Shown: positions 1-6,836 of the stretch, piece by piece | Layout: every line of letters begins with the position of its first letter | How positions within the stretch are numbered: the first letter of the stretch is position 1 | Assembly (NCBI RefSeq): GCF_002021815.1 | Contig: NZ_CP019952.1 | Coordinates: 2,015,001-2,079,000 of the forward strand | Origin: Pseudomonas parafulva | GTDB taxonomy: Bacteria; Pseudomonadota; Gammaproteobacteria; Pseudomonadales; Pseudomonadaceae | Direction: 5' to 3' | Length of the DNA stretch: 64,000 nt | Made by a program: the position numbers and the translations under genes | The notes under the pieces: generated by a model | Database searches by the model: none | Seen by the model: only the letters and a program-made list of their open reading frames with translations | What the model was told of the DNA's origin: nothing

Positions 1-678
1 GACTTTGGCGCTGACACCCTGCGCTTCCATGGCCATGCGATTCCTCATACCCCCGAGGAGCTGCGAGCAGCCGGCGCCAATGCCGACCAGCTGCAGGCCA
101 AGTCCATCTGGTGGCAGGGCAACGAGTACAGCGCCTGGCCAGTGCAGATTGAAGGCATCGAGGCGAACTCCGACGGTACTGCGGTGCGACCGACGTTCAG
201 CGTAGGTAACGTCAGTGGCCGGATCACCGCGTTGTGCTTGGCCTTCGACAACCTGCTCGAATTCAAGCTGACCATGCGGCACACCTTCGCTGAGTACCTG
301 GACGCTGTGAATTCCCCCGGCGGCAACCCCTCGGCAGATCCGGCGGAGGAGGCTATAGAAGTCTGGTATATCGACCAGAAGGTGTCTGAGAGCGGCACCA
401 CTGTAGCTTGGGAGCTTGCGAGCCCGGGTGATGTGGGCGGCGAAACGATTGGGCGTCAGATGACGCAGCTATGCCATTGGGCGATGACGGCAGGGTACCG
501 GGGGCCGAACTGTGGCTACACCGGGCCCTACTACGACATGGATGGAAACCCGACCTCGGACCCGGCAAAGGACCAGTGCAATGGCTGCCTGGACACCGGC
601 TGCACCGTCCGGCATGGCCAGGGCAACGAACTTCCCTTCGGCGGCTTCCCTGCCGTCTCGCTGATCGCCCGGAGCTGA
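1..678 (+). CDS. Phage minor tail protein L (5' end outside window)
   Basis: Lambda gpL-like tail-tip protein. Reading frame 1 is open from the first base, so the start lies upstream; a GTG at 142 is internal to the frame. The visible 225 residues include the conserved stretch with WYIDQKV. The C-terminal part has four spaced cysteine sites (QLCHW, PNCGY, QCNGC, DTGC), matching the cysteines that hold an iron-sulfur cluster in lambda gpL. The K-like gene starts 2 bp after the stop, the normal lambda tail order. The L assignment is sound; cluster binding here is inferred from the family. Confidence 0.88.
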   Translation, partial: DFGADTLRFHGHAIPHTPEELRAAGANADQLQAKSIWWQGNEYSAWPVQIEGIEANSDGTAVRPTFSVGNVSGRITALCLAFDNLLEFKLTMRHTFAEYLDAVNSPGGNPSADPAEEAIEVWYIDQKVSESGTTVAWELASPGDVGGETIGRQMTQLCHWAMTAGYRGPNCGYTGPYYDMDGNPTSDPAKDQCNGCLDTGCTVRHGQGNELPFGGFPAVSLIARS

Positions 679-680
679 CC

Positions 681-1457
681 ATGCGCAAACACATCTTGGC
701 CGCCGTGCAAGCGCACGCAGCGGCTGAATACCCGCGAGAGTGCTGCGGCCTGCTGCTGCAGGTTGGCCGCAGGCAGGTCTATCACCCGTGCACCAACGCG
801 TCCAACGACCCGAGTGAGGAATTCCGGATTGCACCCGAGCAGTACGCCGAAGCCGAAGACCTGGGCGAGGTGATTGGCATTGTCCACTCACACCCGGACG
901 CCACCAGCAGGCCGTCCCCGCGGGACTTGGCCATGTGCGAAGCTACGGGCCTGCCCTGGTACATCTTGTCTTGGCCGGAGGGGGATCTGCGCACGATCAC
1001 GCCAACCGGCAGTACGCCGCTACTCGGTCGCCCGTTCGTCCACGGTGCCTGGGACTGCTGGCAGACCTGCGCCGATTGGTACAAGCGAGAATGGGGGCTG
1101 GAGTTTCCCGCCTACGCCCGGGAAGAGGGCTGGTGGGAGAATGCTGACGGTCCGAGCTTGTACGAGCAGGCCTATGAAGACGCCGGCTTTTACCAGGTGA
1201 GCGAGCCGCAACGGGGTGACTTGGTTGTCATGGCGGTGGGGCGCACTGCTCATCCAAATCATGCGGGCATCTACCTCGGTGATGATGCCCGGCTGCCAGG
1301 CGAGGGCAGCCAGGTGTTTGGGCCGGGTCCATTCATGCTGCACCACCTTCTGGGGCGGCCATCGGAAATTATCGTGTTTGGCGGGCCCTGGCTCGACCGG
1401 ACGCGCCTTGTGTTGCGTCATCGTGGAGCAACACTTTCGTCGCAGAGCGTTTCGTAG
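681..1457 (+). CDS. Phage tail protein K: JAMM peptidase plus NlpC/P60 domain
   Basis: A 258-residue lambda gpK-like tail-tip protein with two peptidase domains. The N-terminal half is JAB/MPN with a complete zinc motif: Glu20, H69-S-H71, Ser79 and Asp82 fit HxHx7Sx2D. The C-terminal half is NlpC/P60, with Cys126 in GAWDC and His194 in NHAGIYLG as probable catalytic residues. The likely role is cleaving peptidoglycan or processing the tail tip during entry. The ATG at 681 is chosen because it sits just after the L stop and begins the JAB domain; the open frame runs back to 471 inside L, which would be non-homologous sequence. In lambda, gene I follows K directly; here the immunity island intervenes. 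Confidence 0.9.
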   Translation: MRKHILAAVQAHAAAEYPRECCGLLLQVGRRQVYHPCTNASNDPSEEFRIAPEQYAEAEDLGEVIGIVHSHPDATSRPSPRDLAMCEATGLPWYILSWPEGDLRTITPTGSTPLLGRPFVHGAWDCWQTCADWYKREWGLEFPAYAREEGWWENADGPSLYEQAYEDAGFYQVSEPQRGDLVVMAVGRTAHPNHAGIYLGDDARLPGEGSQVFGPGPFMLHHLLGRPSEIIVFGGPWLDRTRLVLRHRGATLSSQSVS

Positions 1458-1483
1458 CGTTTGTCGCATATTCTGCAGCGCGA

Positions 1484-1511
1484 TTGATCAAATTTGAGTA
1501 TTTGATACAAT
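1484..1511 (+). promoter_or_regulatory. Predicted promoter and operator-like inverted repeat of the moron
   Basis: TTGATC (1484-1489) and TACAAT (1506-1511) are 16 bp apart and resemble sigma-70 -35 and -10 boxes. The same stretch forms an imperfect AT-rich inverted repeat, ATTGATCAAAT against ATTTGATACAAT, so a repressor could cover the promoter. It stands 60 bp before the first moron gene and after the tail gene K stop. Prediction from sequence only. Confidence 0.5.
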
Positions 1512-1570
1512 CAACCATAAGGCGCTACCAGTAACCCACAGCGTCTTCACCCATCCCATGAGGAAAGGAC

Positions 1571-1738
1571 ATGAAACGCAGCGTCGAAGGTGGCACCACC
1601 ATGACTGCCGCAGAGCGCAAAAAGGTTCGAAATCGTCCTGCCATGATGTCGGCAGAAGCGATGGATCGCGTCGCCTCTGAGTGTTACGCGTATTTCTCTG
1701 CGCGTGCTGCAGAGCGGGCGGCAGCTCAGCGTCCATGA
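1571..1738 (+). CDS. Small hypothetical phage protein (moron gene 1)
   Basis: A 55-residue basic protein, rich in Ala, Arg and Met. No family is recognised. AGGAAAGGAC lies directly before the ATG, giving a strong ribosome binding site with short spacing. Its stop overlaps the start of the next gene by ATGA, so the two are probably translationally coupled. A small first protein coupled to a larger second one resembles antidote-toxin or immunity pairs, but nothing in the sequence proves that role. Confidence 0.6.
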   Translation: MKRSVEGGTTMTAAERKKVRNRPAMMSAEAMDRVASECYAYFSARAAERAAAQRP

Positions 1739-2193
1739 CAGCAGTGGTGGTGAGCAGGAGGCTCACGCTGATCACTGGCCCCGATGAGGCTAAATCATGG
1801 GCTGATGAGTTCTCGTTGTGGAAACAAGGTGGTATTGGTCCCGGTGATACCTTCGGGAAAACCTCTCCATTTGTGGCACCGCCAGATATCACCGGCCTTT
1901 TGAGCAAAGTTCACCTCGAGAATCCAAACGTTTCGGTAAGGTGGAACCGCATGCTCGACGAGGGAATTGAAGACCCTCAGGCATTCACCTCCGACAAGAT
2001 TCTTGTTTTCGGCAAGACCTGGGATGTTCCTCGAGCTCCATATTTTCTGCTAGCCCTACTCGATCCGGACGCTCACGAGCAGATGAAGGATCGGCCAATG
2101 TTGTCTGAGCTTGGCATTCATTTCAATTCGGAAGCTCGAGCATTTTCGCAAGACTTTCCAACGATATCCGGCTGGATTACATCCGGATTTTGA
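1735..2193 (+). CDS. Hypothetical phage protein (moron gene 2)
   Basis: A soluble protein of 152 residues with no recognised family. The start at 1735 is chosen because it overlaps the upstream stop as ATGA; the open frame extends back to 1681 but that part lies inside the upstream gene. It has no signal peptide or membrane segment, and Asp, Pro and Phe are frequent. A strong terminator follows 17 bp after the stop, so the pair forms a closed transcription unit inserted between the tail genes. Function unknown. Confidence 0.65.
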   Translation: MTAVVVSRRLTLITGPDEAKSWADEFSLWKQGGIGPGDTFGKTSPFVAPPDITGLLSKVHLENPNVSVRWNRMLDEGIEDPQAFTSDKILVFGKTWDVPRAPYFLLALLDPDAHEQMKDRPMLSELGIHFNSEARAFSQDFPTISGWITSGF

Positions 2194-2209
2194 GCAGGTT
2201 ATATCTAAT

Positions 2210-2233
2210 GCCCAGCCCCGAGCTGGGCTTTTT
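2210..2233 (+). terminator. Intrinsic terminator after the moron pair
   Basis: GCCCAGC (2210-2216) pairs with GCTGGGC (2222-2228) across a five-base loop and is followed by TTTTT. A textbook rho-independent terminator. Confidence 0.85.
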
Positions 2234-2251
2234 GCATTTGTGCTAGCTGTT

Positions 2252-2533
2252 CTACTGGGAAATTGTCTGCATCAGTGCGACCACTTTGGCTAGCCCGCTT
2301 CTGCCATAGCTTGGGTCGCGCTCTAGCCGCTCTATAAGCCAAGCGATCTCACCGCGGGCCCCATCAGAGATTTTACCGCTCCATGGCAGGAGTAGATCGG
2401 TGACTGGGTAAGCCTCTGATGGCCAGTCGCTCTTCAATACTTGAACGAGCAGACCTCTCATCCTGTCGAGAGCGTATGGGCCATCTGCAGGATCCTGCAG
2501 CGCCTGCTTCAAGTTTGTGAAGTCACAGTGCAT
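2252..2533 (-). CDS. Hypothetical phage protein, last gene of the leftward operon
   Basis: A 93-residue, Leu-rich, probably helical protein containing PWSGKISDGARGEI. No family recognised. GGGAGGTAGGCA before the ATG is a good ribosome binding site, which supports a real gene. It is the last of three leftward genes (Arc-like regulator, 109-residue protein, this one). A terminator-like hairpin lies between it and the previous gene, so its transcription may depend on read-through. Its 3' end converges with the moron terminator. Confidence 0.6.
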   Translation of the reverse strand: MHCDFTNLKQALQDPADGPYALDRMRGLLVQVLKSDWPSEAYPVTDLLLPWSGKISDGARGEIAWLIERLERDPSYGRSGLAKVVALMQTISQ

Positions 2534-2556
2534 TGCCTACCTCCCGGCTAGGCGCG

Positions 2557-2580
2557 AAAAGCCCGGCGCTTGGCCGGGCC
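2557..2580 (-). terminator. Intrinsic terminator, leftward
   Basis: On the minus strand GCCCGGC and GCCGGGC pair around a short loop and run into TTTT. It follows the stop of the 109-residue gene by 6 bp. Confidence 0.7.
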
Positions 2581-2585
2581 TGGGG

Positions 2586-2915
2586 CTATCTGGGAATGGG
2601 CATGTGGCGGAAGTAACGCAGCACACCGCATACCTGGCCAGGATTGACTTCTGCAGCGTTCTGCCAGAAGGATGCCGCAAGTGGCGCGTCGACAGTGAAG
2701 AGGCACACGATCACTCGCTCGTCTAGGTCGTACACAACACGTTCAACTTGCGGATCTATTTGCTGCCCCGAGACGGTTTCCCACATAGTGGTGCTTATGC
2801 CTTGCTCGAACCGCATTCCCTCGGCAGGAACGAATGGCAGCTCCAGGTTGTGGTAGTAACCGCGGATTACTTCGCCGCGCTGCACCACGCGGACGGCAAG
2901 CATAACCTTGTACAT
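2586..2915 (-). CDS. Hypothetical phage protein, middle gene of the leftward operon
   Basis: A 109-residue soluble protein without signal peptide or membrane span. No family recognised. AAGGAGACCCA before the ATG is a strong ribosome binding site. It lies 40 bp after the Arc-like regulator on the same strand, so it is probably transcribed from the divergent control region at 3463-3488. Its place next to the repressor, opposite the antirepressor genes, suggests an accessory lysogeny gene; that is context, not proof. Confidence 0.62.
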   Translation of the reverse strand: MYKVMLAVRVVQRGEVIRGYYHNLELPFVPAEGMRFEQGISTTMWETVSGQQIDPQVERVVYDLDERVIVCLFTVDAPLAASFWQNAAEVNPGQVCGVLRYFRHMPIPR

Positions 2916-2955
2916 TGGGTCTCCTTGAATGGGCGGCTCTTGGCCGGGCTTGGGG

Positions 2956-3393
2956 TTACTCGTCTTTCGGGGCTTTGGAATTCAGTGTGAGCTGAGCTCT
3001 CAATTCGTAGTACTTCTCTGATAGCTTGCGCTCTTGCTCCCAGAGACCGTCCAGTTCGGCCTTGGTGGCAGTTAGCGCAGCCTGCAGAGCAGCTTTTTGC
3101 CCAAGGCTCTGCGCGTTATCGAGCTCGTCCTGCAGCGCGGATCGGGCTTGGAATTTTGCCATCTTCATCTGGCCGACAATCATTCTCTGATTGCTCAGAT
3201 CCTGCAGCTCGGCTACGCCGTCCTCCAAAGAAATTGCACGAGAGTGCGGCACGTATTCATAGCTAGCTTCTAGCCTCGCCACGATCTCAGCATTCAGGCT
3301 TCGCTTCGCCTGCTGTGATGAAGCCTCGAGTTTTTCGCGAAGATCGGCCGGCATGCGTAGCGAGTACGGTGGGAGTACGTGGCGATCGTTCAT
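2956..3393 (-). CDS. Arc-family ribbon-helix-helix repressor with coiled-coil tail
   Basis: Residues 1-50 look like an Arc-type DNA-binding domain: a strand with PPYSLRMP, helix ADLREKLEASSQ, then KRSLNAEIVARLEASY. The remaining 95 residues are Glu, Gln, Leu and Ala rich and predicted helical, perhaps an oligomerising coiled coil. The open frame extends to 3444, but the ATG at 3393 places the Arc domain at the N-terminus and follows GGAAAACC, so I prefer it. It is divergent from a second Arc-like gene at 3519, with a perfect palindrome between them. The likely role is a repressor controlling the antirepressor genes, as Arc and Mnt do in phage P22. Confidence 0.78.
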   Translation of the reverse strand: MNDRHVLPPYSLRMPADLREKLEASSQQAKRSLNAEIVARLEASYEYVPHSRAISLEDGVAELQDLSNQRMIVGQMKMAKFQARSALQDELDNAQSLGQKAALQAALTATKAELDGLWEQERKLSEKYYELRAQLTLNSKAPKDE

Positions 3394-3462
3394 GGTTTTC
3401 CAAGGTGCAATGATATTAAACAGAGATTCTGTTCGTGCATTCAAAAAGATTCAAGAATCCAC

Positions 3463-3488
3463 TTGACGTCACCATGATGTGACGTCAA
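3463..3488. promoter_or_regulatory. Palindromic operator between two Arc-like genes
   Basis: TTGACGTCAC (3463-3472) and GTGACGTCAA (3479-3488) are perfect inverted copies around a six-base spacer. The octamer GAATCCAC occurs as a direct repeat on either side (3455-3462 and 3492-3499). It sits between the divergent Arc-like genes, where a shared operator is expected. Binding is inferred. Confidence 0.75.
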
Positions 3489-3518
3489 TATGAATCCACA
3501 GGTTCTGGGAGGAGAATT

Positions 3519-3692
3519 ATGAAAGGCGCGCATCAATGTCCCGCGTACAGCTTGCGGATCGCGAGTGAACTGAAAGAGAAGGCGAGGCAGGAGGCGGGCA
3601 TCAACCGTCGCAGCCTCAATGCCGAGCTGGGCCTGTTAATTGAGGAGGGGCTGAAATGGCGGGCAATGCAGAGGCAACAGGTGGCAGCCTGA
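3519..3692 (+). CDS. Small Arc-like DNA-binding protein
   Basis: A 57-residue protein with the ribbon-helix-helix plan: strand AYSLRIASELKEKA, then helix INRRSLNAELGLLIEEGL. The RRSLNAE motif matches the KRSLNAE of the divergent regulator, so the two are related. GGGAGGAG lies just upstream of the ATG. It is about Arc-sized (53 residues) and lacks the coiled-coil tail of its partner. It is the first gene of the rightward antirepressor operon. It may compete with the long repressor for the palindrome, like Cro against CI; that is inference. Confidence 0.75.
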   Translation: MKGAHQCPAYSLRIASELKEKARQEAGINRRSLNAELGLLIEEGLKWRAMQRQQVAA

Positions 3693-3699
3693 AAACGAA

Positions 3700-3729
3700 G
3701 AAGCCCCAGTGCGGGAACACTGAGGCTTC
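3700..3729 (+). promoter_or_regulatory. Strong hairpin ahead of the antirepressor gene
   Basis: GAAGCCCCAGTG (3700-3711) pairs with CACTGAGGCTTC (3718-3729), twelve positions with one mismatch, around the loop CGGGAA. No T-run follows, so it is not a clear terminator. It lies between the Arc-like stop (3692) and the preferred antirepressor start (3764), and could control read-through, RNA stability or translation. Confidence 0.5.
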
Positions 3730-3763
3730 GGGAAACGAGATCAACTTCGGAGAAGAAATCGTC

Positions 3764-4693
3764 ATGGGCGATAATAGCACAAACGTAATCCCTTTCAATT
3801 TTGGCAAACAGCAGGTCCGCACGCTGCTGATTGATGAGCAGCCATGGTTCGTAGCTGCTGACGTCTCGGCAGCCTTGCTTTACGCAGAAGCCAAGGACAT
3901 GACCCGCAACTTGGATGAAGACGAGAAGGGCCGGCAGATTGTGCCGACCCCTGGCGGCCCTCAGGAAATGCTGGTCATCAATGAGTCCGGCCTGTACTCA
4001 GCGCTACTTCGCAGTCGCAAGGCCGAGGCCAAGCGTTTCAAGAAGTGGGTTACGGCTGAAGTCTTGCCAGCGATCCGCAAGCATGGTCGATACAAAGACC
4101 GCCAGGCGAAGATGCCAACCCTCATGGACGAGCTGATCGGCATGAGCGAACTGGGCGTCATCAAGGGCCTGATCAGGAACAAGGGTAAGGCGGTTGCAGC
4201 AGATAAGCGCCAGAGCTTTGCCTTGGTCATGCACAATCGCCTGCACACTCGTTTCAACGTGCCGCGCACTGAGCTTATCCCTGCGGGCCAGTTCGAAGCG
4301 GCCTGCAACTTCATTGCGGCCTACAACGTGCTGGAAGGTGAGTTCATCGCCAAGGAGCCGCCACAGCTGCAACTGCCGCTGAACATTCATTACCCAGTCG
4401 AGGCCTTGGCAGCCCTGCGCGAAGGGATGCTGACCGTCCGCAACGACAAGCAGGCATGGCTAGATGTGACGCTTAACGACATCCGCGATACGCGTGACGG
4501 CACCACACCTCTGGAGAGCCTGCTTTGGGATCTTGAGAAGGCTGGCTTCGACATCCGTGGCGCCTGGTGGGAGCTTCGCACCTACCGCAACAAGATTCGG
4601 GAGATCACCTCGTTTGTGAAGGGTCTGGGCCGGGTGATGGAAGAGCCTCAGCGGTATGCAGTGGATTCACCAAAGGGAAGGGTTGCCGCATGA
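3764..4693 (+). CDS. BRO-N domain antirepressor-like protein
   Basis: The BRO-N fold occupies about residues 5-115: NVIPFNFGKQQVR, then WFVAADVSAALL, VINESGLYSALLRSRK and KWVTAEVLPAIRKHG. The remaining 190 residues are a variable C-terminal region. BRO-N proteins in temperate phages are often antirepressors or DNA-binding regulators. The frame is open to an ATG at 3656 with a good GAGGAGG site, but that start would overlap the Arc-like gene and translate through the hairpin, so the ATG at 3764 with GGAGAAG upstream is preferred. Its stop overlaps the KilA-N gene start (ATGA). Confidence 0.82.
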   Translation: MGDNSTNVIPFNFGKQQVRTLLIDEQPWFVAADVSAALLYAEAKDMTRNLDEDEKGRQIVPTPGGPQEMLVINESGLYSALLRSRKAEAKRFKKWVTAEVLPAIRKHGRYKDRQAKMPTLMDELIGMSELGVIKGLIRNKGKAVAADKRQSFALVMHNRLHTRFNVPRTELIPAGQFEAACNFIAAYNVLEGEFIAKEPPQLQLPLNIHYPVEALAALREGMLTVRNDKQAWLDVTLNDIRDTRDGTTPLESLLWDLEKAGFDIRGAWWELRTYRNKIREITSFVKGLGRVMEEPQRYAVDSPKGRVAA

Positions 4694-5187
4694 GCAATGT
4701 GATTCCGTTTGACTACGAGGGGCACCCAGTACAGCTCAGCACTGATGGCTGGCTGAACGCCACAGCAATCTCGAAGAAATTCGGAAAGCGTCCAAGCCAC
4801 TGGCTTGAATTGCCAACGACCGGAGAGTACCTAGGTGCGCTGGCCAAGCGATTAAGTGTCGGAAATTCCGACAGTTTAATTCGCCGGAAAATGGGCCGAA
4901 ACGGAGGGGTGTGGCTTCACCCAAAGTTGGCTGTAGCGTTCGCTCGCTGGCTGTCGGCTGACTTTTCTGTCTGGTGCGACCTGCAAATTGACTCGCTGCT
5001 TCATGGTGATGTTGATGTTCGCACCAGGTACGAATCGGCATGCGCAGCTCTTGATCGAGGCAAGGAGGTAGCGAGCCTCAGCGGAAAAGAGCTATCCAGT
5101 TGGCGCTGGGCCAAGCCAGGGCTTGAGCATAACGTCGAGTACTGGCGTAATCAGATGCAGCTAACCCTGAAGCTTGAAGTCGCATAA
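4690..5187 (+). CDS. KilA-N domain protein
   Basis: A 165-residue protein. The KilA-N domain spans about residues 8-105: STDGWLNATAISKKFGKRP, then LPTTGEYLGAL and GVWLHPKLAVAFARWLSADF, with WCDLQI closing the fold. It begins with MSNVIPFDYEGHPV, which echoes the NVIPFNF start of the preceding BRO-N protein, so the two may share an ancient duplicated N-terminus. Translational coupling to BRO-N is shown by the ATGA overlap. It is probably a DNA-binding antirepressor or regulator. A strong terminator follows. Confidence 0.82.
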   Translation: MSNVIPFDYEGHPVQLSTDGWLNATAISKKFGKRPSHWLELPTTGEYLGALAKRLSVGNSDSLIRRKMGRNGGVWLHPKLAVAFARWLSADFSVWCDLQIDSLLHGDVDVRTRYESACAALDRGKEVASLSGKELSSWRWAKPGLEHNVEYWRNQMQLTLKLEVA

Positions 5188-5237
5188 GTTGACGCCCTAA
5201 GCGCCCCGCACCTGAGGGGCATAGCGCGTTCAAGCCG

Positions 5238-5259
5238 AACCCCGCCCGCGCGGGGTTTT
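5238..5259 (+). terminator. Intrinsic terminator after the antirepressor operon
   Basis: AACCCCG (5238-5244) pairs with CGGGGTT (5251-5257), followed by a T-run. It ends the Arc/BRO-N/KilA-N operon. Confidence 0.82.
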
Positions 5260-5334
5260 GGCGCTTCCTGCTGATGATGGTAGATTGCCGTCATTAGCCA
5301 TGGATAGGCCGTGGCCAGTGAGCAAGGATTTCGA

Positions 5335-5784
5335 ATGTTCGTCGTACGGCTACTGGTACTGGGGTTTCTCGCCTTCTTCAGTTATGCAATGGGAATGGAG
5401 CGAGGAGGGTTGAACGCCTTCGGCACATTGATGGCGTTCAGCGGAGTCGTGTTCGTGCCTGCCTTTTACATGCTTCCCACAATTGAAGCGTGGTTGCGAA
5501 AAAGCAACAATCTGGGAGCAATCGCTGCCCTCAACTTCTTCCTTGGTTGGAGCCTGTTGGGCTGGGTGGCTGCCCTGGTGTGGGCGTTCAAGAAGCCTTC
5601 TCCCGTGATAGTCGCGGACATGTCTGCAGCCGCCTCGCCCGAACCAGTTGTCGATATTCCTGCAGTCGCTGACTCCAAGCCCAAAAAAGACTGCCCATAC
5701 TGCGGCGAAGAAGTCTTGGCGGTTGCTATCAAGTGCAAGCATTGTGGAAGTGACTTGACTGGAACTGCTGGAGGCGCCGTATGA
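5335..5784 (+). CDS. Superinfection immunity protein (T4 Imm-like) with C-terminal zinc ribbon
   Basis: An inner-membrane protein of 149 residues. It has hydrophobic segments at about 1-20, 27-50 and 62-85, including the family core FYMLPTIEAW followed by LNFFLGWSLLGWVAALVWA. In the T4 Imm family such proteins block DNA entry of a second phage. The C-terminus adds a CPYCGEE-x10-CKHCG zinc ribbon, absent from T4 Imm. The ATG at 5335 has AAGGA six bases upstream; an in-frame GTG at 5311 has weaker support. The next lipoprotein gene overlaps it by ATGA, so they are probably co-expressed as lysogenic conversion genes. Confidence 0.78.
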   Translation: MFVVRLLVLGFLAFFSYAMGMERGGLNAFGTLMAFSGVVFVPAFYMLPTIEAWLRKSNNLGAIAALNFFLGWSLLGWVAALVWAFKKPSPVIVADMSAAASPEPVVDIPAVADSKPKKDCPYCGEEVLAVAIKCKHCGSDLTGTAGGAV

Positions 5785-6113
5785 AGGCTCTTATTCTGTC
5801 ACTGGGGCTGGCTTTGCTGGCGGGATGTGTCTCGCCAGCCGATCTGGTAGAGCGTGGGCCTGCCTTCGAAAGCCAAACTCCTAAGACCGCGAGAGACTTC
5901 TCTAAATGTCTCGCCCCGAAATGGCAGGACATGAGTAGCGGAGTAGTCTCTACGGAAACCGAAACTGGGTATCGCATTCGCTTAGACATCGACATGGTGG
6001 GCACGCCAGTGATGGCGGTAGTGCAGAGCCAGACGGTTGGTGCCAAGGTCAGTATCTACACTCGGAACAGTACGTGGTCCAAGTGGGTGAAGGTGGCGCG
6101 AACCTGCATCTGA
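5781..6113 (+). CDS. Small prophage lipoprotein
   Basis: A 110-residue protein with a lipoprotein signal: MKALILSLGLALLAGC, with the lipobox LAGC and Cys16 as lipid anchor. Asp is not at +2 (the sequence is CVS), so outer-membrane sorting is expected. The mature part has no recognised domain. It is coupled by ATGA overlap to the superinfection immunity gene and may act with it at the cell surface, as exclusion lipoproteins such as T5 Llp do; that is inference from context. Confidence 0.75.
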   Translation: MKALILSLGLALLAGCVSPADLVERGPAFESQTPKTARDFSKCLAPKWQDMSSGVVSTETETGYRIRLDIDMVGTPVMAVVQSQTVGAKVSIYTRNSTWSKWVKVARTCI

Positions 6114-6130
6114 GCATATCCAAGATCAAC

Positions 6131-6152
6131 ACCTCCTCCGGGAGGTTTTTTT
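6131..6152 (+). terminator. Intrinsic terminator before tail gene I
   Basis: ACCTCC (6131-6136) pairs with GGAGGT and is followed by seven T residues. It closes the immunity island; the ribosome binding site of the next tail gene follows within 20 bp. Confidence 0.8.
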
Positions 6153-6174
6153 ATGCCCAAAGGAATTTACAGCC

Positions 6175-6780
6175 ATGCCCAATGCTCAGCTACCAGCGTT
6201 GACCAGCATCAAATTGTCTTGCTCGCTTGCCCGAAAATTCGGCCGCCTGCACCAAAAATTACTCGATAGCGGAAGCACTTTCGAAGTGTTCAGGGCTCTT
6301 AATGCGACCATTCCGGGTTTTGAGGCAGAGATCAGGAGGCTTGACCAACTAGGCATGCGCTTCGCTATTTTCCGGAACGGTCGTAACGTCGGCCCTGATC
6401 AATTCGATCGCGGAGGTGTGAAAGAGATACGTATCGTCCCTGTCGTTGGAGGCAGCAAGCGTGGAGGCACGCTTCAGACGGTTGTCGGCGCTGTACTCAT
6501 CGCCGCAGCCTTTGTCCTCTCATTTACGCCATTTGCTGGCGCCTCCCCATTTCTCTACCAGCTGGGTGGGGCCATGGTCGCCGCAGGCGTAATCCAAATG
6601 CTCAGCCCCCAGGCCAAGGGCCTATCCCAAAGCGCGGCGCCAGAAAACCTTCCGAGTTACGCCTTCGGCTCCGCCAAGAACACCACAGCCAGCGGCAACC
6701 CCGTCCCGATCTGCATCGGCGAACGACGCTGGGGTGGGGCGATCATCTCCGCCTCGATTGAGGCACAGGACAAGGCATAG
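6175..6780 (+). CDS. Phage tail assembly protein I
   Basis: A 201-residue lambda gpI-like protein. The N-terminal ubiquitin-like part has FEVFRALNATIPGFEAEI and FAIFRNGRNVG. The middle has two hydrophobic Gly/Ala-rich segments (TVVGAVLIAAAFVLSF and LYQLGGAMVAAGVIQML). The C-terminal ASGNPVPICIGERRWGG motif is typical of the family. The ATG at 6175 follows AAAGGAAT. In lambda gpI acts between K and J in tail-tip assembly; here the usual I-J order is kept although K is 4.7 kb away. Confidence 0.88.
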   Translation: MPNAQLPALTSIKLSCSLARKFGRLHQKLLDSGSTFEVFRALNATIPGFEAEIRRLDQLGMRFAIFRNGRNVGPDQFDRGGVKEIRIVPVVGGSKRGGTLQTVVGAVLIAAAFVLSFTPFAGASPFLYQLGGAMVAAGVIQMLSPQAKGLSQSAAPENLPSYAFGSAKNTTASGNPVPICIGERRWGGAIISASIEAQDKA

Positions 6781-6798
6781 CGCCAAAAGAATGTACAG

Positions 6799-6821
6799 AC
6801 CGCCAGTGGGCGGTTTTTTTT
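6799..6821 (+). terminator. Intrinsic terminator between tail genes I and J
   Basis: ACCGCC (6799-6804) and GGCGGT (6809-6814) pair around AGTG and are followed by eight T residues. The ribosome binding site of J comes directly after it. Confidence 0.8.
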
Positions 6822-6836
6822 CGCCCGGAGGAAAGC

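Noticed and set aside
3656..3763. Earlier start for the BRO-N gene
   Set aside because: It has a good ribosome site but would overlap the Arc-like gene and translate the hairpin into a stretch with no BRO similarity; not fully excluded.
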